NCBI GenBank assembly: GCA_001464765.1
Contig: LNDV01000025.1
Span: forward strand, 62,001 to 126,000
DNA length: 64,000 nucleotides
DNA from: Betaproteobacteria bacterium Ga0077526
Lineage (GTDB): Bacteria > Pseudomonadota > Gammaproteobacteria > Burkholderiales > Ga0077523
Direction of reading: 5' to 3'
Under the pieces are notes generated by a model. The model was not told where the DNA came from. It made no database searches and worked only from the letters and a program-made list of their open reading frames with translations. Positions 17,300-27,395 of the stretch are shown piece after piece. Positions within the stretch are counted from its first letter, which is position 1, and each line of letters begins with the position of its first letter. A program made the translations under genes and the position numbers.

Positions 17300-17570
17300 C
17301 GCCCGGACGAGGCGCAACCGCGCCGACTCCGGGAACATCGTCGCCTCACCGAACACCGATCCCCGGATTGCGCTTCGCTCCATCCGGCTACGCGCAGCCG
17401 CCCCCCACGAGGCACAAACCCGTAGCCCGGACGAGGCGCGAACGCGCCGACTCCGGGAACACTGCCGCACCATTCGTCACCGCCCCCGGATTCCGCTTCG
17501 CTCCATCCGGGCTACGAAGAAAACACCGCGTAGCCCGGACGAGCGGCGAACGCCGCGACTCCGGGGACGG
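17300..17570. repeat. Cluster of REP-like imperfect palindromes
   Basis: Three forward units beginning GCCCGGACGAG and ending CGACTCCGGG lie at 17301-17336, 17422-17460 and 17530-17569. Two inverted partners of the form CCCCGGATT-CGCTTCGCTCCATCCGG-GCTAC lie at 17361-17391 and 17483-17515. Together they make nested hairpins in the 312-base gap between convergent smpB and trpS. Such units with GTAGCCCGGA ends are common dispersed palindromes in proteobacterial genomes. They may act as terminators or mRNA stabilisers. Confidence 0.75.
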
Positions 17571-17598
17571 ACTCGGCACTAAACCTCTTCCCGCACCC

Positions 17599-18801
17599 TC
17601 AGCTGTACTGCAACCCCATCGCCTGCCGGACTTCGCGCATGGTTTCCTGCGCGAGATCCCGGGCCTTCTCGCAACCGTCGGCGATGATGTTGCGCACGAG
17701 GGTCGTGTCGCGAAGGTAGACCTCTGCGCGCTCGCGCATCGGACGCTGCTCGGCCAGCACCGCATCGATGACGGGCTGCTTGCATTCGAGGCAGCCGATG
17801 CCGGCGCTGCGGCAGCCCTTCTGCACCCACGCGCGGGTATCGTCGCCCGAGTACACCTGGTGCAACTGCCAGACCGGGCACTTCTCGGGGTCGCCTGGAT
17901 CGGTACGGCGCATGCGCGCCGGATCGGTGGGCATCGTGCGGATCTTCTTGGACACGCTGTCTTCATCTTCGCGCAGCGTGATGGTGTTGTTGTACGACTT
18001 GGACATCTTCTGCCCGTCGAGCCCGGGCATGCGTGAGGCTTCGGTGAGCATCGCCTTGGGCTCGGACAGGATCATCTTGCCGCCGCCCTCGATATAGCCG
18101 AACAGGCGCTCACGGTCGCCGATGGAGAGGTTCTGAGCTTCTTCGATAACGGCACGCGCGGCTTCGAGGGCTTCCTGATCGCCCTGCTCCTGGTAGCGCG
18201 TGCGCAGCTCCACATAGAGCTTGCTCCGCTTGCCGCCGAGCTTCTTGATGGCGGCTTCCGCCTTTTCCTGGAAGCCGGGTTCGCGGCCATAGATGTGGTT
18301 GAACCGGCGCGCGATCTCGCGGGTGAACTCGATGTGGGGCACCTGATCTTCGCCCACCGGGACGAGATTGGCCCGGTACACGAGAATATCCGCGCTCTGC
18401 AGCAGCGGGTAGCCGAGGAAGCCGTAGGTGGAGAGATCCTTCTCCGCGAGCTTCTCCTGCTGGTCCTTGTAGGTCGGCACGCGTTCGAGCCACCCTAGCG
18501 GCGTGATCATCGACAGCAGCAGATGAAGCTCCGCGTGCTCTGGCAACTGCGACTGGATGAACAGCGTCGCCCTGGCCGGATCCACGCCGGCCGCGAGCCA
18601 GTCGACCACCATGTCCCAGACATTCTGCTCGATAGCTTCCGGGGCGTCGTAGTGGGTGGTGAGCGCGTGCCAGTCGGCCACGAAGAAGAAGCACTCGTAC
18701 TCGTGCTGCAGCTTCACCCAGTTCTTGAGGACGCCGTGGTAGTGGCCGAGGTGCAGCGAGCCGGTCGGCCGCATGCCGGAGAGAACGCGATCAACGAACA
18801 T
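17599..18801 (-). CDS. trpS: Tryptophanyl-tRNA synthetase
   Basis: The protein has 400 residues, the long type found in betaproteobacteria. It charges tRNA-Trp in the cytosol. The class I HIGH-type motif is SLHLGHYHGVLKNW and the KMSKS motif lies in GLDGQKMSKSYNNTI. The C-terminus has the extra segment CRSAGIGCLECKQPVIDAVL seen in this long form, then VYLRDTTLVRNIIADGCEKA. ATG 18801 is the family start. It is followed by the REP-like cluster. Confidence 0.96.
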   Translation of the reverse strand: MFVDRVLSGMRPTGSLHLGHYHGVLKNWVKLQHEYECFFFVADWHALTTHYDAPEAIEQNVWDMVVDWLAAGVDPARATLFIQSQLPEHAELHLLLSMITPLGWLERVPTYKDQQEKLAEKDLSTYGFLGYPLLQSADILVYRANLVPVGEDQVPHIEFTREIARRFNHIYGREPGFQEKAEAAIKKLGGKRSKLYVELRTRYQEQGDQEALEAARAVIEEAQNLSIGDRERLFGYIEGGGKMILSEPKAMLTEASRMPGLDGQKMSKSYNNTITLREDEDSVSKKIRTMPTDPARMRRTDPGDPEKCPVWQLHQVYSGDDTRAWVQKGCRSAGIGCLECKQPVIDAVLAEQRPMRERAEVYLRDTTLVRNIIADGCEKARDLAQETMREVRQAMGLQYS

Positions 18802-18849
18802 GGAGGGATTCCGTGGGGAAAGTGGAGAGGATAGCGCCAGTCGGCGAGG

Positions 18850-19494
18850 TCATTGCTGAGCGGCTTCTGCGGAAAGGCCGAACACGGCCGGATCGCCCCG
18901 CCCCGCCCGAACCAGGACCGGCACCTCGCCGGTGAGGTCCACGACCGTCGTGGGCTCGACCCCGCAGGACCCGGAGTCGATCACAAGGTCCACCTGACGT
19001 TCCAGATGGTCGCGAATCTCCTGGGCGTCGTTCAGCGGCAGAGGCTCGTCCGGCAGAGACATGGTGGCGGACAGAAGGGGCTCCCCGAGGGCTTCGAGGA
19101 GAGCCTGCGCCACGGGGTGGTCCGGCACCCGCAGGCCGATCGTCGAGCGCTTGGGATGCTGCAGCCGGCGAGGCACCTCGCGGGTGGCTTTGAGCAGCAC
19201 CGTGTAGCTGCCCGGCGTGGCTGCCTTGAGAAAGCGGTACTGCCGGTTGTCGACGACAGCGTACTGCCCGATCTGGCTCAGATCCCGGCAGACGAGCGTC
19301 AGGTGGTGATCCTCCCCGAACTTGCGGATCGCGCGGATACGCTCTATCGCATTCTTGTCCCCCAGATGGCAGCCCAGTGCGTAGCACGAGTCCGTGGGGT
19401 AGACGATGACAGAGCCGCTGCGGATCATGTCCGCGGCTCGGTCGATCAGTCGCTTCTGGGGGTTGACCGGGTGGATGGCGAACAGCTGCGCCAT
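18850..19494 (-). CDS. L-threonylcarbamoyladenylate synthase family protein (YciO/Sua5/YwlC)
   Basis: The protein has 214 residues from ATG 19494; a longer frame upstream is not conserved. The YrdC domain shows SVIVYPTDSCYALGCHLGDK, the KR.I..IRK pattern, HHLTLVCRDLSQIGQYAVVD, and PKRSTIGLRVPDHPVAQALL. The start MAQLFAIHPVNPQKR and the length fit the YciO branch better than TsaC. Related enzymes make the threonylcarbamoyl intermediate for t6A37 in tRNA; YciO itself is less active. It is followed at 48 bases by trpS in the same direction. Confidence 0.9.
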   Translation of the reverse strand: MAQLFAIHPVNPQKRLIDRAADMIRSGSVIVYPTDSCYALGCHLGDKNAIERIRAIRKFGEDHHLTLVCRDLSQIGQYAVVDNRQYRFLKAATPGSYTVLLKATREVPRRLQHPKRSTIGLRVPDHPVAQALLEALGEPLLSATMSLPDEPLPLNDAQEIRDHLERQVDLVIDSGSCGVEPTTVVDLTGEVPVLVRAGRGDPAVFGLSAEAAQQ

Positions 19495-19922
19495 GGTGGG
19501 GCATTCAGTCGGTAGAGGTCTCGGTCTCGTACCCCTGGCGTTCGCGACGCACGCTGATTGTGCGAACACGCGACCCGGGACATCGAGGCAATGGGAGGCG
19601 GATCATAGCAAATCGATTCTCCGGCAAGCCGATTCGCGAGAGCGTCGTGCAACCGGAGGGCCGGCCTGCACGCGTAGCCCCTCCCCAAAACGGAGACTGC
19701 ACGCCGGGGGGCACCTGTGAAAGAATAGGCCCGCGCCGAACAGAGCCATGCCCAGGGTCCGCCTCGCGATCCCGGAGCGAAAGGGCATGCCGGGGATTTC
19801 GCCTCCGGGAATGCCCCCGGGAGACAGTGCCCGGCCGCCTGCTCTATTCGCCACCACAACACAGCATGTCGGGGTGACCCGGCCCCCCGGGCCTGGCTTG
19901 CCATCGCACCGAAGGGGAGGAT
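19495..19922. other. Intergenic region upstream of tctBA
   Basis: This is the divergent gap between the YciO-type gene and tctB. Short frames on both strands have no family features. It should hold promoters for both sides; I see no clear -10/-35 pair. A GC-rich part near 19780-19890 could form weak hairpins. Confidence 0.4.
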
Positions 19923-20384
19923 ATGGCGGGACTGGTACGCGCTCCGCGGGATCTGCTCGCGGGAATGTTCTTCGTGGTCGTCGGCGTGGCGACTCTCGTC
20001 ATCGGGGCGGATTACCGCCTCGGCAGTCTCCTCAGCATGGGCCCGGGGTACTTCCCCCGCATCATCGCCATCCTGCTGATCGCGCTCGGCGCCGTCATCG
20101 TCCTGGCGAGCCTGCGGATCCAGGGCGCGCCGCTGGAGCGCTGGCGGCTCGGCCCGATGGTCCTGGTGTTGGGTTCGATCGTCGTGTTCGGCTGGCTGCT
20201 GGAGCGCTTCGGACTCATGGCAGCCGTCGCGGCCATGGTGGTGGTGTCCGCCTACGCGGAAAAGGGACGCAGCCATGTCGAGACGATCCTGGTCGCCGTA
20301 GCCCTCACCGCGCTGGCCTGGCTCATCTTCGTAAAGGGGCTCGGCATGCCGATCATGGTCTGGCCTGAAGGGATGGGCGGCTGA
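19923..20384 (+). CDS. tctB: Tripartite tricarboxylate transporter, small membrane subunit TctB
   Basis: The protein has 153 residues and about four membrane segments (LLAGMFFVVVGVATLVIGAD, LAALGAVIVLA-like second, VFGWLLERFGL, and ILVAVALTALAWLIFVKGLG). YRLGSLLSMGPGYFPRI is the typical TctB motif. ATG 19923 has AGGGGAGG five bases ahead. TctB works with TctA in the inner membrane and a periplasmic TctC binding protein to import carboxylates. It overlaps tctA by one base. No tctC gene is present here. Confidence 0.93.
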   Translation: MAGLVRAPRDLLAGMFFVVVGVATLVIGADYRLGSLLSMGPGYFPRIIAILLIALGAVIVLASLRIQGAPLERWRLGPMVLVLGSIVVFGWLLERFGLMAAVAAMVVVSAYAEKGRSHVETILVAVALTALAWLIFVKGLGMPIMVWPEGMGG

Positions 20385-21883
20385 TGGATCTCCTCTCCAA
20401 TCTCGCCCTCGGGTTCCAGGTCGCGCTCACGCTCGACAACCTGCTCTACTGCTTCGGCGGCGTGGTCCTGGGCACTCTCATCGGCGTGCTGCCCGGCATC
20501 GGCCCGGTAGCCACGATCTCGATGCTGCTGCCGTTCACGTTCCACCTGCCGCCCACCTCCGCGCTCATCATGCTCGCGGGCATCTACTACGGCGCACAGT
20601 ACGGCGGCTCGACGTCGGCGATTCTTGTGAACCTCCCGGGCGAAGCCTCCTCCGTCGTGACCTGCCTGGACGGCTACGCGATGGCGCGCGACGGCCGCGC
20701 CGGTCATGCGCTCGGCATCGCGGCCATCGGCTCGTTCTTCGCCGGATGCGTGGCCACGCTGATTCTCGCCGCCCTCGCTCCGCCGCTCGCCGAACTCGCG
20801 TTCCAGTTCGGCGCAGCCGAGTACTTCTCGCTCATGGTGCTGGGTCTCGTCGCCGCAGTCGTGCTCGCGCAGGGTTCACTGCTGAAGGCGCTCGCGATGA
20901 TCGTGCTCGGCATTCTGCTGGGCACGGTCGGCATGGACACCACCACGGGCGATCAGCGGTTCACCTTCGGCATGCCGGAGCTGTCCGACGGGCTCGGCTT
21001 CGTGGTCGTGGCGATGGGCATGTTCGGCTTTGCGGGCATCATCGCCAACTTCGACACACCGGAGGCGAGGGACGTCCTGCGCACGAAGATCGGCAGCCTG
21101 CTGCCCGGCATGAAGGAGATCCGCCAGGCGAGCGGCGCCATCCTGCGCGGCACCGGCATCGGCTCCCTGCTCGGCGTGCTGCCGGGCGGCGGGGCGATGC
21201 TCGGCTCCTTCGCGTCGTACATGATGGAGAAGCGCCTCGCCAAGGACCCGTCCCGTTTCGGCAAGGGGGCAATCGAAGGCGTGGCCGGCCCGGAGTCCGC
21301 CAACAATGCCGGTGCGCAGACTTCCTTCGTGCCGATGCTGACGCTCGGTCTGCCCACCAACCCGGTCATGGCGCTGATGATCGGCGCGATGACGATCCAG
21401 GGCATTCAGCCCGGCCCGCAGGTGATGACGCGTCAGCCCGATCTCTTCTGGGGCATGATCGCCAGCATGTGGGTGGGCAACCTGATGCTCGTGCTGCTCA
21501 ACCTGCCGCTGGTCGGCCTCTGGGTGCGGCTGCTCTCGGTGCGCTACCGCATTCTGTATCCGGCCATCCTGCTCTTCTGCGCGATCGGCGTGTATTCGCT
21601 CAACTCGAGTGTCGTCGAGGTGTTTCTCGCGGTGGGCTTCGGGTTCCTTGGCTACGCCCTCATCAAGCTCGGCTGCGAGCCCGCTCCGCTGCTGCTGGCT
21701 CTGGTGCTGGGGCCCATGCTCGAAGACAATTTCCGCCGGGCGCTGACGATCTCCCGCGGCGACCCGATGGTATTCATCACGCGCCCGCTGTCCGGGGTGC
21801 TGCTGCTGCTCGCGGCGGTCCTGCTGCTGATCGTCATCGCCCCCAACGTGCGCAAGGCGCGCGACCAAGCCTTCCAGGAGTAA
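20384..21883 (+). CDS. tctA: Tripartite tricarboxylate transporter, large membrane subunit TctA
   Basis: The protein has 499 residues, full family length, with about 11-12 membrane segments. The TctA signature [20 protein letters not shown] lies near residue 30, followed by [21 protein letters not shown] second repeat of it is [19 protein letters not shown]. It forms the sodium-driven carboxylate channel with TctB. Its start shares one base with the tctB stop. The next gene, a gamma-glutamyltransferase-like enzyme, begins four bases later, so the three are one operon. The substrate is unknown. Confidence 0.95.
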   Translation: MDLLSNLALGFQVALTLDNLLYCFGGVVLGTLIGVLPGIGPVATISMLLPFTFHLPPTSALIMLAGIYYGAQYGGSTSAILVNLPGEASSVVTCLDGYAMARDGRAGHALGIAAIGSFFAGCVATLILAALAPPLAELAFQFGAAEYFSLMVLGLVAAVVLAQGSLLKALAMIVLGILLGTVGMDTTTGDQRFTFGMPELSDGLGFVVVAMGMFGFAGIIANFDTPEARDVLRTKIGSLLPGMKEIRQASGAILRGTGIGSLLGVLPGGGAMLGSFASYMMEKRLAKDPSRFGKGAIEGVAGPESANNAGAQTSFVPMLTLGLPTNPVMALMIGAMTIQGIQPGPQVMTRQPDLFWGMIASMWVGNLMLVLLNLPLVGLWVRLLSVRYRILYPAILLFCAIGVYSLNSSVVEVFLAVGFGFLGYALIKLGCEPAPLLLALVLGPMLEDNFRRALTISRGDPMVFITRPLSGVLLLLAAVLLLIVIAPNVRKARDQAFQE

Positions 21884-21887
21884 TGCC

Positions 21888-23477
21888 ATGACCCGCTTCG
21901 AGTGGGACTTCCCGTACACGTCCCAGCGCATGCCGGTGCTCGCGGCCAACGCCGTCGCCACGTCGCAGCCTCTCGCGGCGCAGGCCGGCCTGCGCATGCT
22001 GCTCCAGGGCGGCAATGCCATCGACGCCATCGTCGCCACGGCCGTGACGCTCACCGTCGTCGAGCCAGTGATGAACGGCATCGGGTCCGACGCCTTCGCA
22101 CTCGTGTGGGACGGCAACCGCCTCCACGGGCTCAATGCCTCGGGCCGTGCGCCCGCCGCCTGGACCCCTGAGTTCTTCGGGGCGGCCAAGACGATGCCCT
22201 CGCAGGGCTGGAACACGGTCACCGTGCCGGGCGTCGTGTCGGCGTGGGTTGCGCTGTGGCGTGCGTTCGGGTCCCTGCCCTTCCCGGCGCTGTTCCAGCC
22301 GGCGATCGAATATGCGGAGCGGGGCTTCGTGGTCTCGCCCACGGTCGCGCGGCAGTGGGCCGGTCAGGCCGACGTCTTCCGCAACGAGCCGGGCTATGCC
22401 CAGGCGTTCCTGCCGGGCGGCCGCGCTCCCGTCGCCGGGGAGCGCTTCTCGTTCCCCGACCAGGGTGCCACCCTGCGCGATATCGCGGCGACCGAGGGCG
22501 AATCCTTCTATCGCGGCGCGCTCGCGAAGAAGATCGCCGAGTTCGCAAAGCGCACCGGTGGCGCCATCACCGAGGCCGATCTCGCAGCCCACCGGGCGGA
22601 CTGGGTCGAGCCCGTTTCGCAGGAGTACCGCGGCTACAAGCTGCACGAGATCCCGCCGAGCGGCCAGGGCATCTCCGCCCTGATCGCGCTGGGCATCCTC
22701 GGACATCACGACATCGCGGCGCACGCGCTGGATTCCGCCGGCTCGCTCCACCTGCAGATCGAAGCGATGAAGCTCGCGTTCGCCGATGTCTACGCGCACG
22801 TGGCCGATCCCTCGGCCATGAAGATCCACGGCTCCGACCTCCTCGACCCCAGCTACATCGCGCAGCGTGCAAAGCGCATCGATCCGCAGCAGGCCCAGGT
22901 GTTCGGCGCGGGGACGCCGCCCGGGTCAGGTACGGTGTACCTCACCGCAGCGGATGCGTCGGGTCGCATGGTTTCGTACATCCAGTCGAACTACAACGGC
23001 TTCGGTTCCGGTGTCGTGGTCGAAGGCACGGGCATCTCGCTGCAGAACCGCGGGTCGGCCTTCTCGCTCACGCCCGGCCATCCGAATCTCGTCGGCCCGG
23101 GCAAGCGTCCGTTCCATACGATCATCCCGGGATTCGTGACGAGGGACGACGATGCGGTCATGAGCTTCGGCGTGATGGGCGCGGACATGCAGCCCCAGGG
23201 CCATCTGCAGATGATGGTGCGCCTCGCCGACTACCGGCAGAACCCGCAGGCCGCCATCGACGCGCCGCGCTGGAAGATCGCCAAGGACGGCGCCGTGCTC
23301 GTCGAGAACACGATGCCCGCAGCAACCGTGGAAGGACTCCAGCGACTGGGCCACGAAATCCGGGTGACCCCGCGCTGGGCGATGGACTACGGCTCGGCGC
23401 AACTCATCCATCGTCTGCCGCACGGCTATTTCGCAGCGTCCGAACCGAGACGCGACGGGCAGGCCGTCGGCTTCTGA
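21888..23477 (+). CDS. Gamma-glutamyltransferase-family enzyme
   Basis: The protein has 529 residues, close to the family length, and no signal peptide is visible, so it is probably cytosolic. The family start AVATSQPLAAQAGLRMLLQG and GGNAIDAIVATAVTLTVVEP are typical. The likely nucleophile Thr lies in PPGSGTVYLTAADASG, where the precursor would cut itself, and the oxyanion region is QSNYNGFGSGVVV. True GGT enzymes move or hydrolyse gamma-glutamyl groups; many relatives act on other amides. It is the third gene of the tctB-tctA operon, suggesting it processes the imported compound. Confidence 0.85.
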   Translation: MTRFEWDFPYTSQRMPVLAANAVATSQPLAAQAGLRMLLQGGNAIDAIVATAVTLTVVEPVMNGIGSDAFALVWDGNRLHGLNASGRAPAAWTPEFFGAAKTMPSQGWNTVTVPGVVSAWVALWRAFGSLPFPALFQPAIEYAERGFVVSPTVARQWAGQADVFRNEPGYAQAFLPGGRAPVAGERFSFPDQGATLRDIAATEGESFYRGALAKKIAEFAKRTGGAITEADLAAHRADWVEPVSQEYRGYKLHEIPPSGQGISALIALGILGHHDIAAHALDSAGSLHLQIEAMKLAFADVYAHVADPSAMKIHGSDLLDPSYIAQRAKRIDPQQAQVFGAGTPPGSGTVYLTAADASGRMVSYIQSNYNGFGSGVVVEGTGISLQNRGSAFSLTPGHPNLVGPGKRPFHTIIPGFVTRDDDAVMSFGVMGADMQPQGHLQMMVRLADYRQNPQAAIDAPRWKIAKDGAVLVENTMPAATVEGLQRLGHEIRVTPRWAMDYGSAQLIHRLPHGYFAASEPRRDGQAVGF

Positions 23478-23481
23478 CGCT

Positions 23482-23536
23482 CGGTGCGACTCTGATCCAT
23501 TGGCGCGGTCGCCAATGGATCAGAATGGCCGCACCG
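23482..23536. terminator. Long bidirectional hairpin between convergent genes
   Basis: A perfect 15-bp stem, TCTGATCCATTGGCG (23491-23505) and CGCCAATGGATCAGA (23510-23524), closes a four-base loop. Outer arms CGGTGCG (23482-23488) and CGCACCG (23530-23536) extend it. It fills the gap between the stop of the GGT-like gene and that of the opposing ThDP enzyme. There is no T run, so it may be a structural stop or a dispersed repeat. Confidence 0.6.
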
Positions 23537-23537
23537 T

Positions 23538-25259
23538 CTAATTGGCCGGTGCCGGTGGCGCGGCGAGCACCGCCTCCACCTGCTCCCGCATCGCCTTCTC
23601 GCGGATGGCGCTCAGCGTCGTTCGGGTCGTGATCACATCCGGATCGATCTGCAGTTCGATGAGCGCCGGCTTGCCGGAGGCCTGAGCGCGCTCGAATGCC
23701 GCGGGGAAGTCCGCCGTGGCCGTCACCAGTTCGCCGTGGCACCCGTAAGCACGCGCCAGCGCCGGGAAGTCCGGATTGGCGAGCATGGTGCCGTGCGTGC
23801 GTTCGGGAAACTCGCGCTCCTGGTGCATGCGGATTGTCCCGTACATGCCGTTGTTGATGAGGATCACGATGATCGGCAGGTCGTACTGCACCGCAGTCGC
23901 GAGCTCCTGCCCGTTCATCATGAAGTCGCCGTCGCCGGTGAAAGCGACGACCACGCGGTCCGGATGCACGGCCTTCGCGGCCACGGCCGCCGGCACTCCG
24001 TAACCCATCGCACCGTTGGTCGGCCCGAGCTGTGTCCGGAAGCCGCCATACGGATAGAAGCGGTGCGCCCAGCTCGAGAAGTTGCCCGCGCCGTTGGTGA
24101 TGATCGAGTCCCGCGGAAGCTTCTGCGCCATCCAGGACACGATCGCGCTCGGGTTGACCGGCCCCGGCACTTCCACCGGATGCGCGTTGTCGAGGTAGTC
24201 CTGGTGGGCCTGGGCGGTCCACTCCTCCCAGTTTTCCCATTCGGCAGGGCCGAGCGAAGCAGCCGCCTCGGCGAACTCCGGCATGCCGCTGTTGATCAGC
24301 AGTTCGGCCTGGTAGACGCGCCCAAGTTCTTCCGCGCCGGGATGCACGTGCACCAGGCGCTGGTTCATGCGCGGCACGTTGAACAGGCCGTAGCCGCCGG
24401 TGGTCATCTCGCCCAGACGCGCGCCCACGCAGACGATGAGGTCCGCTTCGTCGAGCCGCTTGCGCAGCGTCGGCGGGAGTCCCACACCGATGTCGCCGGC
24501 GTACTGGGGATGGAGGTTATCCATGAGGTCCTGCCGGCGGAAGGAGCACGCCACCGGGAGCCGATTACGTTCGGCGAACCGCTGGATGTTGGCGCAGGCT
24601 TCCTTGGTCCAGCCACCGCCGCCCAGGATCATCATCGGGCGCCGGCACATCTGCAGCAGGTGACGCACCATCGCCATGTCGCGCATGGCCGGGCTCGCCG
24701 CCACCCGCGCGTAGCGGTTAAGAGCGGGGGCGCGCACCCGAGTCATCAGCATGTCTTCCGGCAACGCCAGCACCACCGGACCGGGACGGCCGGACGTGGC
24801 GAGATGGAAGGCATGGCTCACCATCTCGGGGATGCGATCCGCCCGATCGATCTGCGCGACCCATTTGGCGATCGACCCGAACATCCGGCGATAGTCGATC
24901 TCCTGGAAGGCCTCCCGCTCCACCACGTCGCTTCCCACCTGTCCGATGAAGAGGATCATCGGGGTGGAGTCCTGCTGCGCGGTGTGCACGCCGATGGCGG
25001 CGTTGGATGCGCCCGGTCCGCGGGTGACGAAACAGATGCCGGGGCGGTTGGTGAGCTTTCCGTAGGCTTCCGCCATGAAGGCGGCGCCTCCCTCCTGCCG
25101 GCATACATGGAGGGTGAGCGTCTCGCGGACGTCGAAAAGGGCGTCGAGCACGGCGAGATAGCTCTCGCCAGGGACGCAGAAGGCACGGTCGACACCGTGC
25201 GTCACGAGCGCGTCCACGAGGATCTTGCCGCCATGCGGCAGACTGCGGTCTTGGGTCAT
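23538..25259 (-). CDS. ThDP-dependent acetolactate synthase-like enzyme
   Basis: The protein has 573 residues from ATG 25259. The N-terminal ThDP domain has HGVDRAFCVPGESYLAVLDA and the catalytic Glu in CRQEGGAAFMAEAYGKL. The central domain follows, and the C-terminal ThDP/Mg motif is VVAFTGDGDFMMNGQELATA ending in LINNGMYGTIRMHQ. It resembles IlvB-like proteins that are not next to an ilvN subunit, so biosynthetic acetolactate synthase is less likely; a decarboxylase or ligase on 2-oxo acids is possible. It converges with the GGT-like gene and is divergent from the lactate permease gene. Confidence 0.88.
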   Translation of the reverse strand: MTQDRSLPHGGKILVDALVTHGVDRAFCVPGESYLAVLDALFDVRETLTLHVCRQEGGAAFMAEAYGKLTNRPGICFVTRGPGASNAAIGVHTAQQDSTPMILFIGQVGSDVVEREAFQEIDYRRMFGSIAKWVAQIDRADRIPEMVSHAFHLATSGRPGPVVLALPEDMLMTRVRAPALNRYARVAASPAMRDMAMVRHLLQMCRRPMMILGGGGWTKEACANIQRFAERNRLPVACSFRRQDLMDNLHPQYAGDIGVGLPPTLRKRLDEADLIVCVGARLGEMTTGGYGLFNVPRMNQRLVHVHPGAEELGRVYQAELLINSGMPEFAEAAASLGPAEWENWEEWTAQAHQDYLDNAHPVEVPGPVNPSAIVSWMAQKLPRDSIITNGAGNFSSWAHRFYPYGGFRTQLGPTNGAMGYGVPAAVAAKAVHPDRVVVAFTGDGDFMMNGQELATAVQYDLPIIVILINNGMYGTIRMHQEREFPERTHGTMLANPDFPALARAYGCHGELVTATADFPAAFERAQASGKPALIELQIDPDVITTRTTLSAIREKAMREQVEAVLAAPPAPAN

Positions 25260-25416
25260 CGGGTCATTCCTGGCTGGAGGATCGGGGCGGGTCGCCGATT
25301 GCCGCGGCGCCCCGGTCAATCATCGCAGAGCAGCGCGCCGCCTGCCAACCCTTGCCGGAAATGCGCCGTACCATCGCGGGCGCCGCCTTTCGGGCGACGC
25401 GCGCGGGACTCGTCGA

Positions 25417-25422
25417 TATAAT
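25417..25422 (+). promoter_or_regulatory. Candidate -10 box for the lactate permease gene
   Basis: A perfect TATAAT lies 84 bases before the permease ATG. No strong -35 is visible at 16-18 bases spacing. Confidence 0.4.
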
Positions 25423-25506
25423 CGCGCGCTGCCCGTCGCCGGACGAGGGTCGACGGGCCATCGACACCAAGCAATATCCCGGTAGACCGGAGAGGAGACC
25501 CCAGCC

Positions 25507-27249
<1,743 letters not shown>

Positions 27250-27321
27250 GGCTAACCCGGAGGCAGCAGGCCGTCACGAGAGCGGCCTGCGGTTCCTGCC
27301 TGGCGTGAGCGCACTGCCAAA

Positions 27322-27353
27322 AACAAAAAGCCCGCGATTGCGGGCTTTTTGTT
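27322..27353. terminator. Bidirectional rho-independent terminator
   Basis: AACAAAAAGCCCGC (27322-27335) pairs perfectly with GCGGGCTTTTTGTT (27340-27353) around a GATT loop. A-rich and T-rich sides give a T run on either strand. It ends the permease gene and the pnp operon, which converge here. Confidence 0.92.
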
Positions 27354-27395
27354 GTCCGGCTCACACCGGGCTTTCGCCCGGCGTGGGGGATCCGG

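Noticed and set aside
17286..17598. CRISPR array between smpB and trpS
   Set aside because: The units are palindromic, alternate in orientation and have unequal spacing, which is REP-like rather than CRISPR.
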